DNA of 64,000 bases from Dillenia suffruticosa. Lineage: Eukaryota; Streptophyta; Magnoliopsida; Dilleniales; Dilleniaceae. Below, in pieces: positions 46,501 to 58,365 of the stretch. How positions within the stretch are numbered: the stretch's first letter is position 1; every line of letters starts with the position of its first letter. The stretch is from contig JAVTVX010000034.1 of NCBI GenBank assembly GCA_033439265.1, forward strand, positions 19,978,501-20,042,500, in the 5' to 3' direction. The notes under the pieces are model-generated. The model made no database searches. It worked only from the letters and a program-made list of their open reading frames with translations, and had not been told where the DNA came from. A program made the position numbers and the translations under genes.

Positions 46501-49079
46501 TCATATGTAAAATAATAAAAAAGACAAACCTATGCTATGCTAATTAAATATGTATTATATTTAAAAATATTTAATTTTATATTATTACTATATTTTAAAA
46601 TATAAAATTTATAAATATAATACAAATAATTTTTTATAAATAATCAATTCAAATACATTTAACAAAAAATGTTTCAAATCATATAAATATATATATCTTT
46701 ATAAGAAAAGATAATTTTTCAACAATCAAAAAATGACAATCAATTGATATAAATATTTACCATAATGATAATTTAAATCTTATCTTATAAAAAATTATAG
46801 AGTAAATCATATAAATATATATAACTTTATAAGAAAAGATAATTTTTTTTGACAATTAAAAAAAGACAATCAATTAATATGAATATATATCATAATAATA
46901 ATTTAAATCTTATGTTATAAAAATTATAGAGTAAAAATTGTAAAAAAGTAAAAAATGCAAGATGACAAAGATAAGTGTTATCTATTTAAATTTGTACATT
47001 ATCATTAATATAAAAATGACAAAATAGTAAGAAATCCAAAATCAATTTTTCAAAGCCGAAAGCTACTTTGTGTAGCTAATAACTGTTTGACCGTTTTGCT
47101 ATCATCCGCTGGCATTCTATTAAATATCAACTAGGTTACCAAATACCCTTTACGGCTATTGAAAGAAACAAATACCCATTTGTTTCTATTGCATTTTATC
47201 ACATTCTAATTTGAGATATTTGAGAAACAAAAAGGTTTGGGACAAGGAATGTAGTAGCCTGTTGGTCAATGTAAGTGAAGGTAACCAAGCTCCAGTGACT
47301 GTAGTGATCCGACTAAATCCATTTAGTCATAGGTTTCGAATTGGAGCGATAAGAATGGAAAAACAGAAATTGAGAAAGCCAATCCCTTAATGAGTATTAC
47401 AGTGCTTGACTAGATTAGTCAGGTGAAACTCGAATATTGATGGTGACAAATACCCGCTTACACCAAAAAAAAAAAAAATCCATAACAGTAAGGGCATCAA
47501 AAAGAGAAAGGAGAACTTTATCATCATCCGGATCCCATACTCAGCAATATTCAGATCAAGCCAACAAGGATTGAGCTCAGAGAATGATAAGAATTTGCTT
47601 CCTTTAGCTCCTGGAAGGAGGAAAAATATACAATGCACACTATCCAAAATATCAACTAAACGTGCAAAAGAATGATTCACAGAGATACCAAAAGACTTTG
47701 AGACTTGAGGTATCAAAACAACCTTTTACTGCTCCATAGAACTCACCAGAGGGATATACCGACCACATCATTTGATGGCGGATTGAGAAGCATTCAAGTC
47801 ACGCTGAAGAAACACATTCTTCAAATTCAAATTTGAGTTTTCCTATCCGTTATGAACGAGCAAGCAGTCTGAAAAAATATCAGCACAGCATAATTTGGAG
47901 TTGAGAAAATTGCTAGGCTGAAAATTAATGAGACTTCACTTGCCACATCAAAACAAGCAAAGGTTATGGCACAGATATGCCAATGGTCAAATTTGGACCT
48001 GCTGGAGCAAAAATGTTGAAGCTTAAGCAAAAGTCACCATCAAGTGTTTAACTCCATGCAAGAGGGTAACTGCAAAACGAGAATCCCAAATTCTAACCTC
48101 TTAGTAATGTCATTGTCCAAAAAAATGAAAAATAGAAATGACTATCATAGTTTGGGCAAGATGACAAGCAGCCTCTTTTTCTTTTTCCCTTCAAATTTAA
48201 AGAGAGAGGCACTAAACCCTCAAAGAGGTACAACCCAAATGCAGATGCCAGGTGTCAAGTCTTAAACCAAATAAAATTATAAAAAGATCTAGCCTAAAAT
48301 TGATGCCTTTTAGATTGGACAATCATCTATCACCCCACACATTCAATGGCAAGTGAGGAGGCAAATATTCAAAACGTGAACCCTGTGCATTCCTAATGGA
48401 AGGCATACACCAGATAACTATCTACTACTAAAACAAAAGTTGACTATTATAGTAATCTTTGTCTCTTGCCAATGCAATCAAATCCATGGCTTATTCCTTA
48501 GGGGGTGAATCGTCTCAAAAGCTTATCAAGTTTTAGCAATCAATCACAAAATTCAGAAATTTGCTGAACTCAGTGCACCCCTCGTGGCTTACCAAAAAAT
48601 GGTGTTGAGTGCAGCTTTAAAAAAGAAAAATTGGACCCCGTAAATTTAGAGCAACAAAGATTTATACCATTAATTGCACTTGGAATTTTGAAAATCTATA
48701 CTCTAGGCCTTTAGCCATATTTTTCGTTTTTCTACTTCTCATGTTGTGTTGTATAAGCTCTCTATAAAGAAAATAGAAAACTAAAGTTAAAAGAGACAAA
48801 TTTATCGACAACAATAAATAATTTTGAAAATGGAACCACAAACTCCTATGAAATTTCTTAAAACTTTATATATATATATATATTTTACTTATATGATATT
48901 TATTGATATCTAAAAAGAAACTACATACATATATATTTTTTTAAAGAAACAAAACTTGAAATTTTAAACAAACTTTATGATTCCAAACACAAGCTGAGTG
49001 AATTATGTGAATTATGGACAGAGAGAAAGATGAGCAAGTATATTTTTGTAAAGATGGTAGGAGGCTTTAATAGAGGGAA

Positions 49080-49152
49080 CAATGGAGAGAGAGAAAGAGA
49101 GAGGGAGGGAGGGAGGGAGGGAGGGAGAGAGAGAGAGAGAGAGCGAGAGATT
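49080..49152. repeat. GA/GGGA microsatellite
   Basis: (GGGA)n followed by (GA)n. The shorter homologous GA tract of copy 1 is at 42380-42408, so this locus has expanded in copy 2. Confidence 0.9.
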
Positions 49153-49301
49153 TGAAAGTTAAATAACATTCATTCAAAACACCACAATTAACCTAACATA
49201 ACATAAGTTACAATTGCAGCATTAATAAAATAATACAGATTCAGCAATATCACCTAAAATACAATTACAACATCAATAAAAACAAGTTCATCATATCATA
49301 C

Positions 49302-49772
49302 CTATGAAGCCACCCCACTTTCCTCCTCCAACTTCTTCACATCACCATAACTCAATCCCTTGCCGGTGCCTGCCTGCAATGTCCCAACTAATGCGGAAGA
49401 GCTGGACTCTCCAAAGGCACCAAAATCTTAGCATAAATCTCCACTCTAAAAGGCATAGTCTCCAAAACCTTATACTCCTCAGGCTCGTAAAACTTGCCTT
49501 CAAAAACAGCTCCAGAAAAGTCATTGTTCTCCAACTTCTTCTTCTGAAAAGTTCTATACGGTTTTAAAGCCAATGGGATTTCCTCAGTATGAACAAAGAG
49601 CCAAGCAGTCATGCCCTTCATACATGGCTTCAAGTTTTCCCATTTTGTGTCCTCTATTGCTTTGAAGACGAGTGTTTTCTGCTACCAACAGAGTGACCGA
49701 CTCAGGGAATGAAGAGCGTAGCTCTTGGAATTGCTTCACAGTGAAGCCTTTGTACTGGATTGCTGCAATTAA
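49302..49772 (-). pseudogene. Plastid ribosomal protein uL10 (L10), pseudogene copy 2
   Basis: Sister of the relic at 42547-42980. It keeps the frame from LKPCMKGMTAWLFVHTEE through KKKLENNDFSGAVFEGKFY and VLETMPFRVEIYAKIL, that is, it retains the block deleted in copy 1 and lacks copy 1's frameshift. It then loses frame near ESPALPH (49388) and has lost codons in the region matching LKAYVKKLEEE. 5'-truncated at the same point as copy 1 (AAIQ-KGFTVKQ). Confidence 0.85.
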
Positions 49773-50580
49773 GTATAAGATTTTATTCTTACACTTGAAA
49801 TGTACAAGATTATTTTCCCTAGAAATAATTAGGATACTTATTTCTCTTCAAAATATAAATGTATAAGATTTTAATGTTGATACATTTCAACCCTACAAAT
49901 TGTCTAAAAATATATATAATTTATATATTTAAGAGTACATTTATATTATAAATCTTTATCGTTAATAAAAAATTATTTAAATTTTAGAATTACTTTTCAT
50001 TTTTGCTTTGCGAAGAGTATATGTATATTGTGAATCTTTATCGTTAACAAACTTTTATCTAGATTTGAAAATTATTTCTAATTTTTTTAGTCTTGTCCTT
50101 TTTTTTTCATTTTTAATAAGATAATTTAATTCACCCATATTTATTAAAATTTTTTAATAACTAGACATAAAATAATTAAAATTCTCGTATATTATAATCT
50201 TAAGCTAAACTTTTATTATAGAGTCATATCGATCAATTTTTAATATGAGACTATATTTTTAAGATAAAATAAATGAAAAATTTGATGATCAATATCCTTT
50301 GAAGTTGTTTAAAATAAATTTAGATAAATATGGCAACGTTCTCCGCTCGGCGAAAGGTAATTCAATATTGCTGAGTTGGACGAAAACGCAGCCGTCACGA
50401 TGGGTTTGCTCTGTCTTCCTCTCTACGCGTACGGAAGTTGAGTAGAGCCATTCCTCTTTGCTTGTCCTGCCAGCTAAAGGCATAACACACGTACACTCCC
50501 TCTCTCTGCCTGCGAAAGTCTTCTTCGTCACTTCTGCCCAACACCCTTTCCTTCTCTCTCTTGCACGCTCTCTCCACTAG

Positions 50581-50775
50581 GTGGATCGCGCTTGCTCCTT
50601 CCGCCTACATCCCGCTGTCGTTAGCTCGAGCGGCTCTCCTACGCTGCTCGATCAGGTAAGTAGCTTCTTCCCTCTCTCTATCTCCTCTCTCTCCCTTTCT
50701 ACCTTCTTACCCTCCCCGTCACCTCCGATCCTCAGGCAACCCCAGCACCCCGGAAAAGAAAGCCAACCCTCCTGT

Positions 50776-50815
<40 letters not shown>

Positions 50816-50869
50816 AGCAATACAGGGGTTTATGAAAACAGGACTAGGATTTCTCGGGAATTCAAGAAA
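50581..50869 (+). promoter_or_regulatory. 5' UTR with intron of the CLD1-like locus
   Basis: GC-richer, CT-rich leader upstream of the first ATG (50870). A good donor ATCAG|GTAAGT at 50655/50656 and an acceptor (CT)n-CAG ending at 50815 delimit a probable 160-bp 5' UTR intron. The microsatellite at about 50779-50813 would serve as its polypyrimidine tract. Inferred from splice-site shape only. Confidence 0.5.
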
Positions 50870-52218
50870 ATGTCGTCTTCTTCTTGTACTGTTTCACCAT
50901 TAGATGGAACAGAGTTCTTAAACCCAAATGGTCGCAGACTCGTGAGGCCTCCCATTTACCAGCGTAGTAAGTCCTATGGTTGACATTTCAGGGTCTTTTT
51001 TTATTTTGGGATCTTCATGTTAATGGCGCTGCATTAGTTTATCATTGATTTGCGCTATTCTTTTGTCACGAAGAAAGCAAATGTCAAATGAGTAGAAGGG
51101 GTTTGCTTTCAAAGGAATTATTGCCGCCTCTGGAATTTCAGTCATGGATTCTTCTTTAGTTGCACAACCTGCTCAAGGTATTTTTTAAATTTCTATTAAA
51201 TTTGGTCCTTACGCACGTCATGATTTGTTGAAAGTATCATTCTTTGCCTATTCAATTCTGCCCTATGATGTGAGGAAGATCTTCAGCCCTTCCTTTTCAC
51301 TTTTTTGTAACTTAGGACTGATGAAATTGCGCGTACGTTTGATCTATAACTGTTCCATGAATTAATCTCTATATTGTCTCAAATTCATTTTAAATTTGGC
51401 ACCTAGCCACATCATCGTGTGTTGAAAGCGGCTATTCAATTTCTGTCATATAATGTCCTGTGAGGAGAGGAAGATCTTGTTTGGATCGTGGTCTGATGTT
51501 TTTTTATTTTTTTTCTTTATATATATATATATATATATATGGTTAACTTCTTCTTTTCATTCTTTTTGGTACTTGGGATTGATGATGTTATGCATATGTT
51601 TGACCTATGACTGCTCTAAAAAAATTTATTTCTTATACTGTCTCATTTAGAAGAAATGGTGAAATGCTACACGTTTGTCCCTTTTGTTATGTGTGCGTGG
51701 GCGGGTAGTGTGAAGTAAAGGTACTTGATCTGCATATTTTTTTCCTACCCTTCAAGCCAGAGGGTTACAAGTTTTGGACGTGGCGAGGTCATAAAATACA
51801 TTACGTACAGGAAGGAGAAGGGTTTCTGATTGTTTTTATTCATGGATTTGGTTCTTCTGCTTTTCAATGGAGGTCTGCAACATTTTGATTTAGCTTTTTG
51901 CTTTTGATCAATGGTGGTTGCTATGTAATTTTTGAGCTATAACATATGAGACAGAGATATCCTATTGAAGTTGCTCTAAATTTGTTGTCTTACTGGTTTA
52001 ATGTTTTCATTGCTTTTAAGTGCCTCAAATACTTTGTCTTTATCCAGGTATAACATACCTGAGTTATCCAAAAGGTATAAGGTCTATGCAATTGACTTGC
52101 TTGGTTTTGGTTGGAGTGAGAAAGCTATTATTGAGTATGATGCCATGGTATGGAGGGATCAGATTGTGGAATTTTTGAAGGAGATGGTAAAAGAACCAGC
52201 AGTTTTAGTTAGAAAGAG
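50870..52218 (+). pseudogene. CLD1-like alpha/beta hydrolase, 5' exons
   Basis: Exon-like blocks match plant plastid alpha/beta hydrolases of the chlorophyll dephytylase type, which remove phytol from chlorophyll. Block 1 (from ATG 50870): MSSSSCTVSPLDGTEF, a Ser/Thr-rich start as in transit peptides. Block 2 (about 51096-51177): KGIIAASGISVMDSSLVAQP. Block 3 (about 51744-51872): YKFWTWRGHKIHYV then the oxyanion loop IHGFGSSAFQW. Block 4 (52048-52218): YNIPELSKRYKVYAIDLLGF, GWSEKAIIEYDAMVW, ending VLVRK where GNS begins the nucleophile elbow. The junction of blocks 1 and 2 does not splice in frame with the sites I can see. The rest of the gene continues at 56384 after a foreign 2.6-kb gene fragment. 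Confidence 0.82.
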
Positions 52219-52433
52219 GTAATTATCAGATAGAGAGAGAAAACTCAATTCTTTTTGTACCCTCATCTTTGTCCAAGTTAAAGAACCTGCTGTTTTATTG
52301 AGAAATTAATTGATCCAGCAGTTTTAGTTAGAAAGAGGTAATTATCAAATAGAGAGTGAAAACACAATTCTTTTTGTACCCTCATATTTTTCCAAGTTAA
52401 AGAACCAGCAGTTTTATTGAGAAATTAATTGAT
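52196..52433 (+). repeat. 119-bp tandem duplication across an exon end
   Basis: 52196-52314 and 52315-52433 are near-identical direct copies, each beginning CCAGCAGTTTTAGTTAGAAA. The unit contains the last 23 bp of the CLD1-like block 4, its GT donor and about 96 bp of intron, so the donor site is present twice. Confidence 0.92.
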
Positions 52434-52636
52434 CCATGGTATTTCATATTCTTATTTTTGTAGATATAGCACTAATGTAGCATCTTTTTTACTGTAGCCT
52501 TCTCGGCTCCTTCTGTAATATATTTTCTTCTTTTGTGTCTTTTGCTGCAACATTGGTTTTCTTTTCTTTTTTTTCCCGCTCTTCTAATGTATGGTTGTGT
52601 CATACAGAGGTTGTCCAATTGGTGATGGATTTATTG

Positions 52637-52668
52637 CCCTGCCATGCCATGCCATGCCATGCCATGCA
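52637..52668 (+). repeat. CCATG pentanucleotide repeat
   Basis: Five tandem CCATG units in the non-coding sequence upstream of the first reductase exon. Confidence 0.85.
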
Positions 52669-52769
52669 TTTTAACCTTTTCAGTTGTTTACTTAAATCCC
52701 TTTTCTTGCTAGTCACCTTGACAACTGTCTCATTTTGTTGTGTGCTGTGAAAATGTTACTGATTTGCAG

Positions 52770-55405
52770 GTGCTAAGCGCCTTGTGTCAGTCGGTCTGGG
52801 AGATAATGATCAATGTATTGAAGATGACTTCACTACATAGTAAATGAGCTTCAAGCTTATTCTGCAATATAGATGATCTGTGCATTTCCTATTCCTAAAG
52901 GGATATTTTAACTGATTTTTCTGTTTGGGGGGTTTATATAGCCCTTTTTTCTTCAAGGAAAAATGATTTGTAATTAGTTGCTTATTCCTTTTTGTTCACT
53001 TTGCTATCACAGGAAAGATCAGCTCTGGCCCGAGTTGGATCAGCTGCTTCGTGATTAGGATGATGCAGTAGCGAGCACTCCTTACACTGCTGCCATACCA
53101 GAATCCAGGGTCTTATTTCATGATGCTGCAAGTGCACCATCTCTGGACCATAAAATGAGCATTGCCAACGGTCATACTGTTCACGATGCTCAACATCCAT
53201 GCAGGTATTTTAAAAGCTAAAGCTATTAACTCTTTTATTACTTGTTTTTACATGTGCTAGACTGAATGTGCTTGATTTTCTGAATGAAGAGCTAATGTTG
53301 CTGTGAAAAAGGAGCTTCATACCGCTGCATCTGACCGTTCTTGCACACACCTGGAATTTGATCTCTCTCACATTGGACTATCATAGGTTGTTTTTGCCAT
53401 CAACCAAAACTTCTTGGTTTTCTGCTTCTACATCTGTTCATTCGACAAGAATGTATGTCAAATAAAATAATTCCTGAAAGTAAACGTTTGGCCATCCTGG
53501 TATTTGTTCTCTTTCCAGATATGAGACTGGAGACCATGTTGGTGTGTATTGTGAAAACCTAATTGAAGTTGTGGAGGAGGCAGAAAGGCTGTTGGGTTTG
53601 TCACCGGATACTTTCTTTTCGATTCATGCTGATCATGAGGATGGCACACCTCTTAGTGGAAGCTTATTACCTCCAACATACCCCCATGCACTCTAAGAGC
53701 TGCACTGGCACGATATGCTGATCTTTTAAGTTATCCCAAAAAGGTTAGCCTGTTGTTTTGGCCACAGCTTTCTATTTTGCTCTGACATTTCTAAATGCTG
53801 ATTGAATGGTTGTTGATTTGAATATCCATTGGACAGGCTGCTTTGATGGCCTTAGCAGCTCATGCTTCTGATCCAAGTGAAGCTGATCGATTGAGATATC
53901 TTGCATCTCCAGCTGGAAAGTTTGTCATTGCCCATAATGTTGCTAGAATTCGTATTTGTTTTCTTGTTCACTTTTCAAGAAAATTTACCTTTTGTCTTTC
54001 ACAGGATGAGTATGCACAATGGGCAGTTGCTGGTATGAGAAGCCCTCTTGAAGTCATGGCTGAATTCCCATCTGCCAAGCCCCACTTGGAGTGTTCTTTG
54101 CAGCGGTTGCTCCATGCTTGCAGCACAGATTCTATTCGATCTTACCCTCACCAAAGTGAATATCTCATCCTTTTTCTCTTTTTTCTTATCATTTTTGTTT
54201 CTTACAAATTTTGCCACAACATCTTTACTACCAGCAATGTCGCTTTCCTGTGGTTTCACACACTGGCTATTTGCAATTATGTGCTGCAGAATGGCACCAT
54301 CTAGAATCCATGTCACATGGGCTTTAGTCTATGAAAAGACACCTACCGGTCGCATTCATAAAGGAGTTTGTTCAACATGGATGAAGGTACTTATTTTTCT
54401 TGCTAAATCTATTCCAATGTTGGTTAAGTTATTCTATAATGATTATGTCTATTATAAGTAGATGATGGGATACTCCTTAGCTGCTAATAACTATATTTGA
54501 CCAAATGACAAGCTTTCCAGTTTAATTGTGATTGTATACATGTTTTTTACTCTCTTGTTCACATATTCTGATTTTATGTCTTTTCTTGTTTGCTTGCTTT
54601 GTTTCTGCAGAATGCTGTGTCCTTGGAGGAAAGCCCCAATTGTGGTTGGGCTCCCATTTTCGTTCGACAGTCTAACTTCAAACTTCCTTATACTGAAGTG
54701 CCTATAATTATGATTGTCCCTGGCACTGGATTAGCTCCTTCAGATTCGTTTTGTTTCCCTTATCTTCAAATTTTAGCCTTGAAGCTTTTTATGTGACCAA
54801 TAACTATAACATAGATGTTTGTTGCGTTGTTTCAGGAACGGTATATTTTGAAAGAAGCTGGAGCAGATTTGGGACATGCTGTGTTATTCTTTGGATGCAG
54901 GAATCGCAAAATGGTAAGTAATTCTTTCTTTCAAGGGCTTTTTTAAAAAAAAAAAGAAAAAAGAAAAAAAAAGAACACTTTCTTGTTTCTCCTGTAAATA
55001 TCTATGTTTCATTAGTAAAAATTAAAACAAAACTTCTGGCTTTCAGGACTATATTTATGAGGATGAGCTGAACAACTTTGTTGAGTCTGGTTCACTATCT
55101 GGGTTAATTGTTGCTTTCTCGCGTGAGGGACCTATAAAGCAATACGTGCAACATAAGATGATGGAGAAAGTAAGATCCCACCACACAGACCATCAGTTGT
55201 CATAACATTAAATTCTCTCTCTCTCTCTCTCTCTCACTCATGGTTTATACCTATGATATATGGAAAACCAACATTATTTGCTTCTTGTCCAGGCTTCCGA
55301 AATTTGGGAGTTGATATCTCAGGGAGCTTATTTATACGTTTGTGGAGATGCAAAGGCATGGCTGGAGATGTCCACAGAACTCTCCACGCCATTGTACAAG
55401 AGCAG
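52770..55405 (+). pseudogene. NADPH-cytochrome P450 reductase fragment, multi-exon
   Basis: Consecutive exons with introns: 52770-52839 (KRLVSVGLGDNDQCIEDDFT, end of the FMN domain), 53013-53214 (LWPELDQLL), 53290-53386 ([20 protein letters not shown]), 53519-53743 ([14 protein letters not shown]), 53837-53920 ([15 protein letters not shown]), 54005-54155 ([10 protein letters not shown]), 54290-54386 ([18 protein letters not shown]), 54611 to about 54760 ([25 protein letters not shown]), 54836-54913 (ILKEAGADLGHAVLFFGCRN), 55047-55169 ([13 protein letters not shown]) and 55293-55405 ([12 protein letters not shown]). These follow the FAD and NADPH domains of plant P450 reductase in order. Lesions: TAG inside 53013-53214, one-base losses at about 53687, 54075 and 55354, a lost donor at 53921 (TT for GT) and a corrupted end of the LAPFRGF exon. 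The N-terminal membrane anchor, most of the FMN domain and the last exon are absent. Retained introns exclude a retrocopy. Confidence 0.9.
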
Positions 55406-55538
55406 GTATGTGCAGCTATATGAAACTTAAAGGTATTTGAAAGATACTTCTGTTGGTTTTCGACATTTATATTATAACAGCAATGTGGTCTGATTGTTGC
55501 AATGACCCATCAACATTTCTTTGTGGTAAAAAAGAAGA

Positions 55539-55587
<49 letters not shown>

Positions 55588-56383
55588 GTAAGCTGTTAGG
55601 TTTTCCCAAAAGTGGTACCCACAGATCTGGTCAGCGCTTGCTCGTCCACAAATGTATACTATACTATTTGTGGTCTTCCCAACTAATATTCTGAGTGAGT
55701 GCCTAACAATGTTGGCTTCTTTGGGCCCTTTCAAAACCTAAAGAAGCACATGTTTCTTTTCCCAACTTATGATGCACAATTACCTCCACGGCGGTTTGCT
55801 CAGATAAACACTCTGATATGGTGGTTTGAGTCTTCTCAATGTATAAAAAAGAAGGGTGAAATAATGCACCTCCGTGCTTTCTTAATCAATGTGCAACATT
55901 TGTGTACTATAGTTTTGCAATGAATTGACTAGATGTTAAATTTTGCATTCCAACTATTATTTAGCGCAAGATGTACTTCTAAATAAATAAACAACAATCA
56001 ATTTATTTATTTTTTGTTTTATTTTTCTCATTACAAAACATGGTTCAAAGTCCATGAACCCCTAATGAATTTGGAGCAATGAAGAAAATCTTATTGAAAC
56101 TGAAAAATTTTTTAAATATAAATTAAAAATAACCACTAAACTTTTGTTGTTGTCAATTTTAACCAAAATCTTTTAAAATAAAAGTTAAATTCTAATCCCT
56201 CTCTTTCTCCCTCTCCCCCCTCTCTCTCTCTCCCTCTCTGGTCATAGCATAGACAAGCTATGCTATTAGATGTATGAAGAGAGCCAAAATAAAAAAGTCC
56301 ATGCCCTGCAACTTATTTATTAGGTGTATTATCTGGGTGTTTGTCCATCTAAATGTCCTTTTAAAAGTCGATCAGTATTTCAG
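55406..56383. other. Non-coding spacer between the reductase fragment and CLD1-like exon 5
   Basis: Contains an (AG)n microsatellite (about 55533-55585) and CT-rich runs (56205-56240). The reductase terminal exon (expected GSLDSSKAE...DVW-type end) was looked for and not found. The 55620-56240 sequence shows no coding similarity that I can name. The right end is the intron tail leading to the TATTTCAG acceptor at 56383. Confidence 0.5.
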
Positions 56384-57456
56384 CCTTAGAGGATTTGCTG
56401 CTTTGGTTTCAGCAGCAGGGTTACCTGAACAAGTTGTTGGAGTTGCATTACTTAACACCGCTGGACAATTTGGAGATCCAAATAGCGAAATTGACAAAAC
56501 TGAGGACTCGGTGGATAGTACTTGGATTTCTGTTTTGGCAAGCAATGGATAGAATCTGTACTGAAGAGTGTATGTCTGTTGCTACTTAATTCAGCTAGTA
56601 TTCTTCTCTAAGCTTTAACTGTCAACAGAATTCCGGTAAAAAATGATTTTATGCACTATCTGTGCAACATGTATGTTGAAAATAGGATATCTAAAGAATG
56701 AATGAAATATTATTTTGCCCAAACATCCCACTGTCTTCTACCTATCCTCAACCGGTAGAGGTCTGCCTGATAGTTTCAGGGCAATTACTTTCATGTTCTC
56801 TATAACAAACTACGTGGTATGACAGATCTTGAAGGTCTTTAGTCCACAAGGACTGCAGGCATTGTGTGCATTCAGGATACATATATATATATATATATAT
56901 GATATCTTGTTGTACGTATTGGAATTTGTATTCATATGTAGAAGAGCCATAAGAGATTTTCATTTATTCAGGTTTACATAAATACCTCTAATGTGGATGC
57001 TGTCTTGTGGAATCAATAACAAGGCCTGCAGATGATCCAAATGCTGGAGAAGTTTATACGGGTAATGGGGTATGCTGTTTTCCCTTTCTCCTAATATAAG
57101 AAAGATGACTGTTGTTATATCCTCTGAAACAGTTTGTTCTTTACTTTAATCATTTGGGGTGTCATCTTCCTTTTTACAACAGATTGATGACGTGGTTTCT
57201 GTCCAATCAGAGCAACTACACTCTAAACAGTGTTTTAAACCAACTTTCTTGCCCACAACTGTTGGTTTGGGGCGACCTGGATCCCCGCGTAGGTGCTGCA
57301 AAGGCCAACCGAATCAAGGAGTTCTATCCAAACACGTCGCTTGTAAACCTACAGGCAGGCTATTGCCCTCACGATGAAGTTCCGGAGCTTGTTAATACCG
57401 CTCTTCTGGAGTGTCTGTCAACCAGTATTGTCAAATACCCTGTCCAAACATTGTAA
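56384..57456 (+). pseudogene. CLD1-like alpha/beta hydrolase, 3' exons
   Basis: Block 5 (56384-56569) completes the nucleophile elbow: with block 4 it reads RKSLRGF where the family has GNSLGGF. Ser is kept but both glycines of G-x-S-x-G are Arg. It continues AALVSAAGLPEQVVGVALLN, then loses about 30-50 bp and its frame before VLGFLFWQA. Block 6 (56972-57061) starts VYINTSNVDA and is frameshifted by one base before the DDPNAGEVY region. Block 7 (57183-57456) is open and well kept: LMTWFLSNQSNYTLNSVL, LLVWGDLDPRVG (acid residue Asp), NTSLVNLQAGYCPHDEVPE to a TAA. The catalytic His of AGHCPHDE is Tyr here. Elbow damage, frameshifts and the lost His together show a dead gene. Confidence 0.87.
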
Positions 57457-58197
57457 GCATGTAACATGTCTAGCTCTCAATCCCATTCTGTCATACATGG
57501 TAAGACCTTGCATACAATTCTATTGCATATGCTCTTGCTGCTTTACATTCTACAGAAAGAGCACTATTGTTTTATACCTTCTTACGAGTATTCTTTTTGG
57601 TGCTATGAGAAGGTGAATATAGCGCCTTCTCAGTGCCCCATGCAGGTAGGCTTCTTGTTTAACCAACAGGAGGCATGTATCGAGACTTCTTATTTCAAAG
57701 AAATCCAGTGGTTTTCATTCTTAAGATATGCTTGTGCAGTTTTATAAGCACATGCCAAAATATACTTGATCTTTTCCCTTGTTCCCATATTTTCTAGAAA
57801 GGAGATGGTTGTGGGGTCCTAATGGAACTTCTGGATTAGGAGCACCTTGTAAAGAAAGGTTGCAGATGTCTGAAGAAGTTGAAAAATTAGACGAAACTAG
57901 AAGGGAAGGAAATGTTACAAATGAGACTTTCTGAAGGACAACAGAAAAAGATAAACATGTTACCACAAATTGGCTCCAAGTTGGGACATAGTACCACAAA
58001 TTGGGTCCAAGTTGGGATCCATATCCCTTTGACTGGTGGCTATGCATATTCTTTGACTCCTTGTCTGAGGCATGCTCTGCTGATATTGCTTTGCTTCCCC
58101 TGTTGTTTTTCCTAAATAAGATGATGTTGGGTGTGGTTCTCACACATTACAAAGTTCAACAATGAGAAAAAAATTCCTTTTTTTTTTTTTTTTTTCA
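57457..58197. other. Downstream flank of the CLD1-like pseudogene
   Basis: Probably former 3' UTR and flank. One plus-strand stretch (57860-57932) reads ERLQMSEEVEKLDETRREG without stops, but it is short, unrecognised and ends at a TGA. A short direct repeat TACCACAAATTGG(C/G)TCCAAGTTGGGA occurs at 57960-58015. Confidence 0.4.
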
Positions 58198-58365
58198 AGG
58201 GCGGGCCTGATGCAATGGTGGAGTCTCTCCATTGTGTCCTGGAGGTCCAGGGTTCGAATCAGCCTCCTTGCAAAAAAAAAAAAAAAGCAAGGGGAAGGCT
58301 ACCTAGTTATTCCCTTCCCCAGACCCCACGATGTGGGGGTTTCGGCACTGGGTAAGCCCTTTTTT
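58198..58365 (+). mobile_element. Au-like SINE
   Basis: About 168 bp. The tRNA-like head has an A-box-like TGATGCAATGGTGG and a perfect B-box core GGTTCGAATC (58251-58260). The body then has GCAAGGGGAAGGCTACC, CCCCAGACCCCACGATGTGG and GGGTTTCGGCACTGGGTAAG, ending CCCTTTTTT. This is the layout and wording of the plant Au SINE family. An internal run of about 14 A follows CCTTGC. I could not settle the target duplication; a run of about 20 T precedes the element. Confidence 0.83.

Larger units (their letters stand above)
44085..50336 (+). repeat. Tandem segmental duplication, copy 2
   Basis: About 6.25 kb, colinear with copy 1 without its four insertions. Homology appears to end near TATGGCAAC at 50328-50336, just before the GC-richer 5' region of the CLD1-like gene. 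It lacks an approximately 355-bp stretch of copy 1, with CCAAA at both deletion edges (around 48262). Confidence 0.9.

Noticed and set aside
47387..47716. 109-residue minus-strand frame in the segmental duplication
   Set aside because: The homologous sequence of copy 1 (about 39640-39990) has stops and frame changes, so the frame is not conserved.
52770..55405. Functional P450 reductase gene on the plus strand
   Set aside because: Stops, at least three single-base frameshifts, a destroyed donor site and missing first and last exons exclude function.
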